NCBI RefSeq assembly: GCF_024172165.1
Contig: NZ_JAMZEB010000002.1
Coordinates: forward strand, 2,005,501-2,069,500
Reading direction: 5' to 3'
DNA length: 64,000 bases
Origin: Nonomuraea thailandensis
GTDB taxonomy: Bacteria > Actinomycetota > Actinomycetes > Streptosporangiales > Streptosporangiaceae
The notes below the pieces were generated by a model that saw only the letters and a list, made by a program, of their open reading frames with translations, did no database searches and was not told the origin of the DNA. Positions 52,965 through 61,956 of the stretch are shown piece after piece; the first letter of the stretch is position 1; each line of letters starts with the position of its first letter. The position numbers and the translations under genes were made by a program.

Positions 52965-55900
52965 ATGAGAGCACTGTTAGCCGCCCTTGCGTTACTCGCC
53001 GGATTCCTCGTCCCACCGGCCGCGCACGCCGCGGCCGAGGTCAATCTCGCCGCCGGCAAGGCCGCGACCGCCAGCAGCTTCACCGACGTCTACCGAGCCG
53101 CCAACGTCACCGACGGCAACCAGGCCACCTACTGGGAGTCGGCCGGCAACGCCTTCCCCCAGTGGATCCAGGTCGACCTCGGCGCCACCGCCGGCGTGAG
53201 CAGGGTGGTGCTCAAACTGCCCGCCGGCTGGCCGGCCCGCACCGAGACGCTGAGCGTCCAGGGCAGCACCAACGGCTCCGCCTTCACCACCCTGGCCGCC
53301 TCGGCCACCCACACCATCAGCCCGGCCGCCACCATCGCCTTCGCCGCCACCACCCGCTACGTCAGGGTGCAGATCACCGCCAACTCCGGCTGGCCCGCCG
53401 GCCAGCTCTCCGAGCTGGAAGTCTGGGGCACCACGCAGACCGACCCCGGCCCCGGCCCCGGCGGCGCCAACCTGGCGCTCGGCAAGACGCTGACCGAGTC
53501 CGGCCACACCCACACCTACGCCGCGGCCAACGCCAACGACGACAACCCGGCCACCTACTGGGAAGGCGGCGCCTACCCGGCCACCCTGACCGCGCCGCTC
53601 GGCGCCAACGCCGAGCTGACCTCCGTCGTGCTCAGGCTCAACCCCGACAGCGTCTGGGGCCGCCGTACCCAGACCCTCCAGGTGCTCGGCCGCGAGCAGG
53701 GCGCCACCGCCTTCACCACGCTGGCCGCCCAGGCGACCTACACCTTCGACCCGGCCACGGGCAACACCGTGACCATCCCGGTCACCGGCAGGGCCGCCGA
53801 CGTGCGGCTGCAGTTCACCGCCAACTCCGGCGCCCCCAGCGGCCAGGTCGCCGAGTTCCAGATCTTCGGCACCCCCGCGCCCAACCCCGACCTCGTCGTC
53901 ACCGGCCTCACCTGGACGCCCGCCTCGCCCACCGCGACGACTGCGATCGCGCTGTCGGCCACGGTCAGGAACGCGGGCACCGCAGCCTCCGCCGCGACCT
54001 CGGTGAACCTCTACGCGGGCACGGCCAGGGCGGGCAGCGCCGCCGTGGGCGCGCTGGCCGCCGGAGCATCCACCACCGTGTCCGCAAATATCGGGACAAG
54101 GAGAGCGGGGACGTACCAGGTCTCGGCCAAGGTGGACGAGGACGGCCAGGTCCCCGAGCAGAACGAGGCCAACAACGCCTTCACCGCGCCCACCTCCCTG
54201 GAGATCGCCGAAGCCCCCGGCCCCGACCTCCAGGTGCTGAGCATCGCCGCCACCCCGCCGAACCCCGCCGCCGGCACGCGGGTCACGTTCACCGCGGCCG
54301 TGAAGAACCGCGGCACGGCCACGACCGGCGCCACCACGGTCACCCGGGTGGCCGTGGGCGGCACCACCCTCAACACGGACACGGCCCCGATCGCCGCGGG
54401 CGCGACGGCGAACGTGGCCATGACCGGCGGCTGGACCGCCACCACCGGCGGCGCCACCATCACCGCCACCGCCGACGCGACCGGCGCCGTCACCGAGACC
54501 GACGAGAGCAACAACACGCTCTCGCAGGCGATCACCGTCGGCCGCGGCGCCTCGGTGCCGTACGTCGAGTACGAGGCCGAATCCGCCGCCTACCAGGGCA
54601 CCCTGCTCCAGTCGGACCCGCTGCGCACCTTCGGCCACACCAACTTCGCCACCGAGTCCTCGGGCAGGAAGTCGGTGCGGCTCGACAACACCGGCCAGTA
54701 CGTCGAGTTCACCTCCGCCAACGCCGCCAACTCGATCGTCGTGCGCAACTCGATCCCGGACGCCCCGGGTGGAGGCGGCATCGACGCCACGATCAGCCTC
54801 TACATCGACGGGACGTTCGCCCGCAAACTCACCCTCTCCTCCAAGCACAGCTGGCTGTACGGCACCAGCGACGACCCGGAGGCGCTGACCAACACGCCGC
54901 AGGCCGACGCCAGGAGGCTGTTCGACGAGTCGCACGCGCTGCTGTCGCGCTCGTACCCGGCCGGCACGAAGTTCCGCCTCCAGCGGGACGCCGGCGACAG
55001 CGCCGCCTTCTACATCATCGACCTGATCGACCTGGAGGACGTGGCGCCACCGGCGGCCAAGCCCGCCGCGTGCACGTCGATCACCGAGTACGGCGCCGTG
55101 CCCGGCGACGGCAACGACGACACGGCCGCCATCCAGCGGGCGGTCACCGACGACCAGAACGGCGTCATCGACTGCGTGTGGATCCCGCCGGGCCAGTGGC
55201 GGCAGGAGAAGAAGATCCTCACCGACGACCCGCTGAACCGCGGCCCGTACAACCAGGTCGGCATCAGCGACGTCACCATCCGCGGCGCGGGCATGTGGCA
55301 CTCCCAGCTCTACACGCTGACCGAGCCGCACCTGGCGACGGGCGGCATCAACCACCCGCACGAGGGCAACTTCGGCTTCGACATCGACAACAACGTGCAG
55401 ATCTCCGACCTGGCCATCTTCGGCTCCGGCCGCATCCGCGGCGGCCCCGGCGGGGCCGAGGGCGGGGTCGGGCTGAACGGGCGCTTCGGCCGGAACACGA
55501 CGATCTCCAACGTCTGGATCGAGCACGCCAACGTGGGCGTCTGGGTCGGCCGCGACTACGACAACATCCCCGACCTGTGGGGGCCGGCCGACGGGTTGCA
55601 GTTCAGCGGCATGCGCATCCGCAACACCTACGCCGACGGCATCAACTTCAGCAACGGCACCCGCAACTCGCGGGTCTTCAACTCCTCCTTCCGCACGACG
55701 GGTGACGACTCGCTGGCCGTCTGGGCGAACCCGTACGTGAAGGACCCGTCGGTGGACATCGCCCACGACAACCAGTTCGTCAACAACACCGTGCAGCTGC
55801 CGTGGCGGGCCAACGGCATCGCGATCTACGGAGGTTACGGGAACAGGATCGAGAACAACCTGATCCACGACACGATGAACTACCCCGGCATCATGCTGGC

Positions 55901-56291
55901 CACCGACCACAACCCCCTGCCGTTCTCCGGCCAGACGCTGATCGCGGGCAACGCGCTGTACCGCTGCGGTGGCGTCTTCTGGGGCGAGGCGCAGAAGTTC
56001 GGCGCCATCACGCTCTTCGCCCAGAACCGGGACATCACCGGCGTGACCATCCGCGACACCGAGATCCACGACTCGACCTACGACGGCATCCAGTTCAAGG
56101 GCGGCGGCGGCAACATGCCGAACGTCGCCATCACGAACGTGCGCATCGACAGGTCCAGCAACGGCGCCGGCATCCTGGCCCAGGGCAGCGCCCGCGGCAG
56201 CGCGACCCTGACCGGCGTCACCATCACGAACTCGGCCACCGGCGACATCGTCAGGGAGCCGGGCTCGACCTTCGTGATCACGGGGGACTGA
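52965..56291 (+). CDS. Secreted GH87-type alpha-1,3-glucanase (mutanase/mycodextranase)
   Basis: An 1108-residue exoenzyme. Residues 1-22 are a Sec signal (cleavage near AAHA). Two discoidin-like (F5/8 type C) sugar-binding domains follow: about 25-160 (VNLAAGKAATASSF...) and 168-305 (ANLALGKTLTESGH...). Two CARDB-like beta sandwiches span about 308-420 and 425-525 (PDLVVTGLTWTPASP; PDLQVLSIAATPPNP). A YEAESAAYQG-type CBM35/6-like module and a right-handed beta helix complete it. In the helix Asp891 (TYADGINF) and Asp914-Asp915 (TTGDDSLAVW) reproduce the spacing (23, then 1) of the catalytic Asp trio I recall for the GH87 enzyme Agl-FH1. It should attack fungal cell-wall alpha-1,3-glucan or related polymers. 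AAGGG lies 10 nt before ATG 52965. Confidence 0.86.
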   Translation: MRALLAALALLAGFLVPPAAHAAAEVNLAAGKAATASSFTDVYRAANVTDGNQATYWESAGNAFPQWIQVDLGATAGVSRVVLKLPAGWPARTETLSVQGSTNGSAFTTLAASATHTISPAATIAFAATTRYVRVQITANSGWPAGQLSELEVWGTTQTDPGPGPGGANLALGKTLTESGHTHTYAAANANDDNPATYWEGGAYPATLTAPLGANAELTSVVLRLNPDSVWGRRTQTLQVLGREQGATAFTTLAAQATYTFDPATGNTVTIPVTGRAADVRLQFTANSGAPSGQVAEFQIFGTPAPNPDLVVTGLTWTPASPTATTAIALSATVRNAGTAASAATSVNLYAGTARAGSAAVGALAAGASTTVSANIGTRRAGTYQVSAKVDEDGQVPEQNEANNAFTAPTSLEIAEAPGPDLQVLSIAATPPNPAAGTRVTFTAAVKNRGTATTGATTVTRVAVGGTTLNTDTAPIAAGATANVAMTGGWTATTGGATITATADATGAVTETDESNNTLSQAITVGRGASVPYVEYEAESAAYQGTLLQSDPLRTFGHTNFATESSGRKSVRLDNTGQYVEFTSANAANSIVVRNSIPDAPGGGGIDATISLYIDGTFARKLTLSSKHSWLYGTSDDPEALTNTPQADARRLFDESHALLSRSYPAGTKFRLQRDAGDSAAFYIIDLIDLEDVAPPAAKPAACTSITEYGAVPGDGNDDTAAIQRAVTDDQNGVIDCVWIPPGQWRQEKKILTDDPLNRGPYNQVGISDVTIRGAGMWHSQLYTLTEPHLATGGINHPHEGNFGFDIDNNVQISDLAIFGSGRIRGGPGGAEGGVGLNGRFGRNTTISNVWIEHANVGVWVGRDYDNIPDLWGPADGLQFSGMRIRNTYADGINFSNGTRNSRVFNSSFRTTGDDSLAVWANPYVKDPSVDIAHDNQFVNNTVQLPWRANGIAIYGGYGNRIENNLIHDTMNYPGIMLATDHNPLPFSGQTLIAGNALYRCGGVFWGEAQKFGAITLFAQNRDITGVTIRDTEIHDSTYDGIQFKGGGGNMPNVAITNVRIDRSSNGAGILAQGSARGSATLTGVTITNSATGDIVREPGSTFVITGD

Positions 56292-56300
56292 GCCGAGCCC

Positions 56301-56337
56301 CGCGTGTGCGGCCCCGGGGCCCGGAGCCGCACACGCG
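56301..56337. terminator. 12-bp hairpin between convergent genes
   Basis: CGCGTGTGCGGC (56301-56312) and GCCGCACACGCG (56326-56337) are perfect inverted repeats around a 13-nt GC-rich loop, 10 nt after the GH87 stop and before the convergent AraC-type gene. Confidence 0.7.
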
Positions 56338-56371
56338 CTCTCAGCGCTCGGCCGCTTGCCCGCACACGCTG

Positions 56372-57328
56372 TCAGCGCCCGGCCGCGCGGAACTGTGACG
56401 GCGGGACGCCTGCCCAGGCCACGAACGCCTGCCGGAAGGTCTCGGCGGAGGCGAAGCCGCACCGGCGCGCGATGGCGGCGATCGGCTCGCTCGTCCTGGT
56501 CAGCAGGTGGGAGGCCACCTCCATGCGCATGTCGCGGACCAGCCGCGACGGAGTCCTGCCGACGTGCTCGGCGAACAGCCTGTTGAGGTGCCGCTCGCTC
56601 ACCCCGGCGAGCGCGGCCAGCCGGGCCACGCCGAGATCGCCGTCGAGGTTGCCGATGACGTGGTCGATGACCCGCCGCACCACGGCCTGGTCGGAACGCG
56701 GCAGGTTGGTGAACAGGCTGAGCTGCGTCTGCCCGCCGGGCCGCTGCAGGTAGGTGACCATGCCCATGGCCACCCGGCGGGCGATCTCGGGCCCGTGGTC
56801 CTCCTCGACGAAGGACAGGGTGAGGTCGAGGGCCGCGGTGACCCCGCCCGACGTCGAGACCTCGCCGTCCCTGACGAAGATCGGCGCCGGATCGACGTTC
56901 ACCTTCGGGAAGCGTGCGGCGAACCGGGCGGCCTCGTACCAGTGGGTGGTGGCCCGGCGGTTGTCGAGCAGCCCGGCGGCGGCCAGCACGGTCGCCCCGG
57001 TGCACACCGACGCCACCCGCCGCGACAGCCCGGCCAGCCGCATGACCTGGCCGACCAGCCGGGGGTTGGCGGCGGCGGCCTCGTGCCCCTGCCCGCCCGA
57101 GACGATCAGCGTGTCGATCGGGCCGTCCACGACGTCGAGCCGCCCCTGCCCGCGCAGCTCCAGCCCCGAGTCGCAGCGCACCGGCCGCCCGAGCGGGGTC
57201 ACCAGCATCACCCGGTACGCCGGGCTCGCCCCCAGCCGGTTCGCATAGTCGAACCCGGACGTCACGGACGCGACGTCGACGAGCTCGATGCCGTCATAGG
57301 CCACCACGACGATCAGCGGCTCCACCAT
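56372..57328 (-). CDS. GATase-1-like/AraC family regulator
   Basis: A 318-residue regulator with an N-terminal DJ-1/PfpI (GATase-1-like) domain (about 1-185; Cys in SVCTGATVLAAAGLLD) and a C-terminal AraC/XylS double helix-turn-helix (LGVARLAALAGVSERHLNRLFAEHVGRTP...EPIAAIARRCGFASAETFRQAF). This FtrA/GlxA-like architecture is common in regulators of amino-acid or betaine catabolism, and the GATase part binds the effector. It is divergent from a membrane protein-SARP operon, which it may regulate. The start is ATG 57328. Confidence 0.92.
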   Translation of the reverse strand: MVEPLIVVVAYDGIELVDVASVTSGFDYANRLGASPAYRVMLVTPLGRPVRCDSGLELRGQGRLDVVDGPIDTLIVSGGQGHEAAAANPRLVGQVMRLAGLSRRVASVCTGATVLAAAGLLDNRRATTHWYEAARFAARFPKVNVDPAPIFVRDGEVSTSGGVTAALDLTLSFVEEDHGPEIARRVAMGMVTYLQRPGGQTQLSLFTNLPRSDQAVVRRVIDHVIGNLDGDLGVARLAALAGVSERHLNRLFAEHVGRTPSRLVRDMRMEVASHLLTRTSEPIAAIARRCGFASAETFRQAFVAWAGVPPSQFRAAGR

Positions 57329-57489
57329 GGCACCACCGTAAGGCCGCGCGAGGGCCGAGCGGTACGGACAGGATCCCCAGAGGAACGGACGAGCCACCCG
57401 CCGCCCCGACCACCCCGCCCGGCCGGGCACCGATGCTGCTGGCATGCCCGTCGCGCTCGGCGGACGACGACACCAGGGGGTGACTCACG

Positions 57490-58476
57490 ATGTCCGAGCG
57501 AACCACCTGGCCGGGACCGGGGACCTGGCACCGGCCGCTGCTGCTGGTCGCGGCCGTCAGCGTGCCGTTCGTGGCGATCTCGCTCGCCGGCCTCGCACTC
57601 GACGGCCGTGAGCTGGTCGGCGCACCGATCTGGGGCAAACCGTTCAAGTTCGCGGTGTCGATCGTGCTGTACGCGGTGACCTGGTCGTGGCTGGTGGCCT
57701 GCCTGCCGCAGCGCCGGCTCGTCCGGTGGCCGGCGGCGGTCATCGCGGCCGCCCTGGCGATCGAGTACGCGATCATCGTCGTCCAGGTGATCAGGGGCCG
57801 CCAGAGCCACTTCAACGTCGCCACCCCGCTGGACGGGGTCCTGTGGGGGATCATGGGCACCTCGATCACCGTGCTCTGGCTCGCCAACATCGTGGTCGCC
57901 GTCTTCCTGATCCGCCGCGAGATCGGCGGCCGGCCGCTCACCTGGGCGGTCCGGTCGGGGGCCGTCATCTCGCTGTTCGGCATCGGCCTGGCGTTCCTGA
58001 TGACCCGTCCGACCGAGGAACAGCGGGCCGCCAGGCGCGAGGGCGGGTTCGCCGGGATCATCGGCAGGCACAGCGTGGGCGTGACGGACGGCGGGCCGAT
58101 CATGCCGGTCACGGGCTGGAGCACCACCGGGGGCGACCTGCGGGTGGCGCACTTCGTCGGCATCCACGCGCTGCAGGCGCTGCCGCTGCTGGCCGTCCTG
58201 CTGGCGGCGTCGGCCGGGCGGGTGCGCCTGGTGCGCGGGGAGCGGGTCAGGACGCGGCTCGTCCTCGTGGCCGCCGCCGGGTACGCGGCCCTCACCGGGC
58301 TGACGCTCTGGCAGGCGCTGCGCGGCCAGCCGCTGACCCGCCCCGACGGGCTCACGCTGGCGGTCGCCGGGGCTCTCGCGGCCCTCGTCCTGGCCGCGGC
58401 GGCGGCCGTCCTCGTCGCCGCCCGCCCCGGCCGTCCCGCCGGCCCCGCCCGCCCCGGCCGCCCGGTGACACGGTGA
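57490..58476 (+). CDS. Polytopic membrane protein of unknown function
   Basis: A 328-residue protein with about seven hydrophobic helices (for example RPLLLVAAVSVPFVAISLAGLAL, FAVSIVLYAVTWSWLVACL, VLWLANIVVAVFLI, AVISLFGIGLAFLM, LVLVAAAGYAALTGLTLW). Polar motifs WGKPFKFAVS, GRQSHFNVATPLDG and the loop VTGWSTTGGDLRVAHFVGIHALQALPLL look conserved-family-like, with His that could bind a ligand, but I cannot name the family. AGGGGG lies about 10 nt before ATG 57490. The stop overlaps the SARP gene (GTGA at 58473), so the pair is co-translated, suggesting a membrane input to the regulator. Confidence 0.8.
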   Translation: MSERTTWPGPGTWHRPLLLVAAVSVPFVAISLAGLALDGRELVGAPIWGKPFKFAVSIVLYAVTWSWLVACLPQRRLVRWPAAVIAAALAIEYAIIVVQVIRGRQSHFNVATPLDGVLWGIMGTSITVLWLANIVVAVFLIRREIGGRPLTWAVRSGAVISLFGIGLAFLMTRPTEEQRAARREGGFAGIIGRHSVGVTDGGPIMPVTGWSTTGGDLRVAHFVGIHALQALPLLAVLLAASAGRVRLVRGERVRTRLVLVAAAGYAALTGLTLWQALRGQPLTRPDGLTLAVAGALAALVLAAAAAVLVAARPGRPAGPARPGRPVTR

Positions 58477-59414
58477 CCGGCCCGGGCGAGCGACCGGCCG
58501 GGGAACCGCCCGAGCACGAGCGGGTCCCGGAGCAGGCGACGTCGGCCGGGCAGGGGCCGGTGCGGGCGGCCGGGGTGCGGGGCGGGCTGACGGTGGGGGT
58601 GCTCGGGGTGCTGGAGGTGGCCGTGGACGGGCGGCCGGTGCCGCTGACCACCGGCAAGCTGCGGACGCTGCTGGTCGTGCTGGCCATGTCGGCCTCGGCC
58701 ACCGTCTCCATGAAGCGGCTGGCCGAGGCGGTCTGGTCGGACGCCCAGCCCCGCCACAGCCGCCGCTGCCTGCAGATCTACGCGGCCCGGCTGCGCGAGG
58801 CGCTAGGGCGGGAGTGGATCGAGACCCGCCAGGACGGCCTGCTGCTGCGCGCCGGGCCCGACGCCGTCGACGCGCTGCGCTTCGAGCGGGCCCTGGACCG
58901 CGCCGCCGCCGAGCGGGGATGCCCGCGCGAGCGCGAGCTGATCCAGGACGCCCTGACGCTGTGGCGGGGCCAGCCGTTCGACGGCGTGAGCTCCCGCTGG
59001 CTGGAGGAGATCCAGGCGCCCCGCCTGACCGAGCGTCACCTCACGGCCCTGGAACGGCGCGCCGAGCTGGACATCCTGGCCGGCCGCGCGGGCGACGCGG
59101 TGGCCGACCTGAGCGAGCAGGTCAGCCGCCACCCGATGCGCGAATCCCTGTGCCTGCGCCTGCTCGTCGCGCTCGACCGGTGCGGGCGCCAGGCCGAGGC
59201 GCTGCGCTGGTACGGCCGCGTCCGCGCCGTCATCGCCCGCGAGCTGGGCGTGGAGCCGAATCGCGACCTGCGGCGGGCGCACGCGGACCTGCTCGCCGGC
59301 CGCCCGCTCGACGCTCCTGGCGCCGTCCCCGCCGCCGGCCAGGGGCGGTGGAGTCACCGGCCCGGCCAGTACGGGCTGAACAGGTCGAACTTGTTCGGCA
59401 GGCCCAGCAGGTAA
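58473..59414 (+). CDS. SARP/BTAD family regulator
   Basis: A 313-residue regulator without an ATPase domain. After about 38 flexible residues, an OmpR-like winged helix (LTVGVLGVLEVAVDGRPVPLTTGKLRTLLVVLAMSAS...RLAEAVWSD) is followed by the BTAD (RERELIQDALTLWRGQPFDG to GVEPNRDLRRAHADLLAGRP). Small SARPs usually activate antibiotic clusters, but none adjoins here. GTG 58473 overlaps the membrane-protein stop. The final 61 bp overlap the 3' end of the convergent FAD oxidoreductase, so the last about 20 residues (GRWSHRPGQYGLNRSNLFGR) are read antisense to that gene. Confidence 0.88.
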   Translation: MTGPGERPAGEPPEHERVPEQATSAGQGPVRAAGVRGGLTVGVLGVLEVAVDGRPVPLTTGKLRTLLVVLAMSASATVSMKRLAEAVWSDAQPRHSRRCLQIYAARLREALGREWIETRQDGLLLRAGPDAVDALRFERALDRAAAERGCPRERELIQDALTLWRGQPFDGVSSRWLEEIQAPRLTERHLTALERRAELDILAGRAGDAVADLSEQVSRHPMRESLCLRLLVALDRCGRQAEALRWYGRVRAVIARELGVEPNRDLRRAHADLLAGRPLDAPGAVPAAGQGRWSHRPGQYGLNRSNLFGRPSR

Positions 59415-61153
59415 CGCGCGTCGTCGGTGTCGTGCAGCAGCTTGAACTCGCGCGGCACGTACAGCTCGAAGAGCCTGGCCCTGGACGCGGAGGAGCCGGA
59501 GGCGTCGAGGATGGCGTTGGCCGCCATGCGCCCGGCCTCGTTGCCGCCCTCCATCGTGGCGAGGTTGATGCTGTTGCGCACGTAGTCGGCGGCGAGGAAG
59601 AGGTTCGGGATCCGGGTGGTGGCGGCCGGGCGGTCGGACCAGGAGCCGGGCGTGTTGATGAGCAGCGGCTCGTCGTTGGCCACGGCCGCGGTGCCCTCGC
59701 CGGTGATCGCCGGGTCCACGAACCACGACCGTACGATCGAGTCGGGCAGCAGCGCGGCCCCGCCGGGCAGCGCCGAGCGCACCTGGGCCAGCACCTCCTG
59801 CACGATCTGCGGCCGGGTGCACTGCTTGGCGGTCCTGCCGAACAGGATGCCCGGGGTGTTCCAGTCGGACAGGTCGAGCGACAGGCAGTCGGTGACCGTG
59901 CCGTCCCCGTACTTCGCGGCGAAGCTTCCCTGCCAGAACTGGGCCTGGCTGATCGACGTCAGGGCCCACGGCGTGGCCGCGTAGATGAGGTGGCCGTTGG
60001 CGATCGGGCGGGGCTCCTTGAGGTAGATCATCACCCCGTTCATCCAGTCGGTCTCCAGCCGGTCCAGCCGGGCCAGGGTGGGATCGGCCGCCTTCATGGC
60101 GGTCGTGAGCAGGGGCTGGAGCCGTTCGACGGGGAGGGCGGCCACGTAGTGGTCGGCGGTGACGGTGCCGGCGGCCCCGTTCGGATCGCTCACCCGCACG
60201 CCGGTGATCCGGCCGCCCGAGTAGTCGAAGCCGGTGGCGGTCCAGCCGAGCCGGAACTGCACGCCGAGGCCGGTCAGGTGGTCGATCCAGGGAGTGATCC
60301 ACACGTCGCTGGACGGGCCGTTGAGCACCTGGTCGGGCGGCCCGTACGGGCCGAGGCCGATCCCGCTGTAGATCAGCGCCTCGAACATCAGCCCCATGGT
60401 GCGGCTGTTGGCCTTGTCGGGCTGGGCCGCGACCAGCGACGCCGTGAACATGTGGACCAGCAGCTCGCGGTACTCCGGCGACATGAGGTCCGCCTTGACG
60501 AAGTCGGCGAAGCCCATGTTCTCCCACTGGCCGAGCCGCCGGCGCGGGCCGCTGGTGATGAACGTGACGAGCTTGGAGACGAAGAACTGGATCTGCGACA
60601 GCGGGACCGTGGAGACGGCGACGAGGGCGCTGTTCAGATAGTCCCTGATCGCCTCGGGGGTGAGGGCGCCGCCGAGGTCGCCGGGGATGGGGATGCGTAA
60701 CTCCTTGCCCTTGTACGCGATCACCTCCAGGCTCGCCGGGACCAGGTTGTCGCGCACGGTGCCGCTGCCGTACGGGATGCGGCTCATGGTGTCCGGGAGG
60801 TTCTGGTAGAAGCCGGGGAAGAACCGGAAGCCGTGCTCGCCGGGCAGGTCCTGCCTGCCTCCGGTGCCCGTCCCCGGCACGGGGATGCTGCGGGACTTGC
60901 CACCCAGGGCCTTGCGCTCGTACACGGTGACCTGGAAGCCGCGTTCTGCCAGCTCCTGAGCGGCGCTCAGGCCGCCCATCCCGGCGCCGAAGACGGCCAC
61001 GCTCCTGCCCGCGGCGCCGCTGACGAGCGACGGCGCCGCGTTGGCCGGCCCGGTGCCCCACAGCGGGCCGCTCGCCGCGCCGGCGGCGGTCGCCAGCGCG
61101 CCTGTCACGAAACTCCGGCGCCCGATCCCGTTCCGATTGTCTGACTGGTCCAC
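59354..61153 (-). CDS. Tat-exported FAD-dependent oxidoreductase (amine oxidase / HpnE-like)
   Basis: A 599-residue flavoprotein. The twin-arginine signal GRRSFVTGALATAAGAA predicts export, an odd trait for this family. The FAD-binding Rossmann motif is VAVFGAGMGGLSAAQELAERGFQVTVYER, followed by GGKSRSI and DLPGEHGFRFFPGFYQN, as in hydroxysqualene dehydroxylase and phytoene-desaturase-like enzymes. The C-terminal FAD site is NLFLAADYVRNSINLATMEGGNEAGRMAA. A lipid or terpenoid substrate is plausible. Its upstream operator matches the one before the other FAD enzyme, so both should be controlled by the TetR gene between them. Confidence 0.9.
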   Translation of the reverse strand: MDQSDNRNGIGRRSFVTGALATAAGAASGPLWGTGPANAAPSLVSGAAGRSVAVFGAGMGGLSAAQELAERGFQVTVYERKALGGKSRSIPVPGTGTGGRQDLPGEHGFRFFPGFYQNLPDTMSRIPYGSGTVRDNLVPASLEVIAYKGKELRIPIPGDLGGALTPEAIRDYLNSALVAVSTVPLSQIQFFVSKLVTFITSGPRRRLGQWENMGFADFVKADLMSPEYRELLVHMFTASLVAAQPDKANSRTMGLMFEALIYSGIGLGPYGPPDQVLNGPSSDVWITPWIDHLTGLGVQFRLGWTATGFDYSGGRITGVRVSDPNGAAGTVTADHYVAALPVERLQPLLTTAMKAADPTLARLDRLETDWMNGVMIYLKEPRPIANGHLIYAATPWALTSISQAQFWQGSFAAKYGDGTVTDCLSLDLSDWNTPGILFGRTAKQCTRPQIVQEVLAQVRSALPGGAALLPDSIVRSWFVDPAITGEGTAAVANDEPLLINTPGSWSDRPAATTRIPNLFLAADYVRNSINLATMEGGNEAGRMAANAILDASGSSASRARLFELYVPREFKLLHDTDDARYLLGLPNKFDLFSPYWPGR

Positions 61154-61169
61154 GACGGAACCTCCCGCC

Positions 61170-61191
61170 TAACCGACACTGCTGTTGGTTC
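61170..61191. promoter_or_regulatory. TetR operator upstream of the exported FAD enzyme
   Basis: TAACCGAC (61170-61177), a 6-bp centre, and GTTGGTTC (61184-61191) form an imperfect inverted repeat. It has the same 8-6-8 layout as the perfect copy at 61920-61941. Confidence 0.7.
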
Positions 61192-61246
61192 AGTTAGGCG
61201 AACGATGAACGCGTGGCTCACGTCTGTCAACAGGGGAAGGTGAGGC

Positions 61247-61867
61247 TCACTCAGCGTCGGGGAGCCGGGACAGTCCGTTCCACAACACGAGCATCGCGGA
61301 GTCGACGAGCTCGTCCCGCGACACCGAGGGATGCCTGGCCCACCACTGCGCCAGGCCGTCGGTGCCCGAGATCAGCAGCTCGACCACCGCCTGGGCAGCC
61401 TCGCTCTCGGGATCGAGGCCCAGCCGGCGCAGGTCGCGGCCGAGCATCACGGCCACCGAGCGGGTGCGGGTCTCCCTGATGCCCCAGCGCACGGCCTTGA
61501 TCTCGGGATCGTCCTCGTCGGTGTGGTCGAACAGCAGGCGGCGCGCGGCGGGATTGCCCTCGGCGAAGCTGAAGTACGCGTTCAGCGTGGCGCGCAGCCG
61601 CCTGCCCGGAGAGCCCGACCCGGTGATCCGGGCGCCGACGTGCTCCACCAGCAGGGCGTTCTGCTCCTGGAGGACGGTGATCAGCAGCACCCGCTTGGAG
61701 CTGAAGTGGTCGTAGAGCACCGATCGCGTCACTCCGGCGGCGGCGGCGATCTCCTCCATCGCCGTGGCGTGGTATCCCCGCGCGGCGAAGACCTCCAGAG
61801 CCGCCTCGACGATGCAGGCCCGGCGGGCCGAGCCCGGCATGCGCTTCTTCAGCTCCTTGCTCGCCAT
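61247..61867 (-). CDS. TetR family regulator
   Basis: A 206-residue regulator with helix-turn-helix RRACIVEAALEVFAARGYHATAMEEIAAAAGVTRSVLYDHFSSKRVLL and a typical all-helical ligand domain. I chose ATG 61867 (AGGG about 9 nt upstream) over GTG 61876. Two operators with the same 8-6-8 symmetry flank the gene: one 16 bp before the start of the FAD oxidoreductase at 61153, the other before the FAD monooxygenase at 61957. It therefore probably represses both, and itself through the shared divergent region. Confidence 0.92.
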   Translation of the reverse strand: MASKELKKRMPGSARRACIVEAALEVFAARGYHATAMEEIAAAAGVTRSVLYDHFSSKRVLLITVLQEQNALLVEHVGARITGSGSPGRRLRATLNAYFSFAEGNPAARRLLFDHTDEDDPEIKAVRWGIRETRTRSVAVMLGRDLRRLGLDPESEAAQAVVELLISGTDGLAQWWARHPSVSRDELVDSAMLVLWNGLSRLPDAE

Positions 61868-61919
61868 GCCGTGCACCCTACCCGTTGACGCGGGGCCTCC
61901 GGGCGCTTACCGTCCCTGG

Positions 61920-61941
61920 TAACCGACATCCGCGTCGGTTA
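61920..61941. promoter_or_regulatory. TetR operator between tetR and the FAD monooxygenase
   Basis: TAACCGAC (61920-61927), centre ATCCGC, and GTCGGTTA (61934-61941) form a perfect 8-bp inverted repeat in the 89-bp divergent gap. Its position allows control of both genes. Confidence 0.8.
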
Positions 61942-61956
61942 GCGGGAGGTGGACCG

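Noticed and set aside
52992..57005. A 1.3-kb-codon open frame on the minus strand across the GH87 gene and part of the AraC gene
   Set aside because: It crosses two well-supported genes on opposite strands, has repetitive His/Arg/Gly composition, and no start signal.
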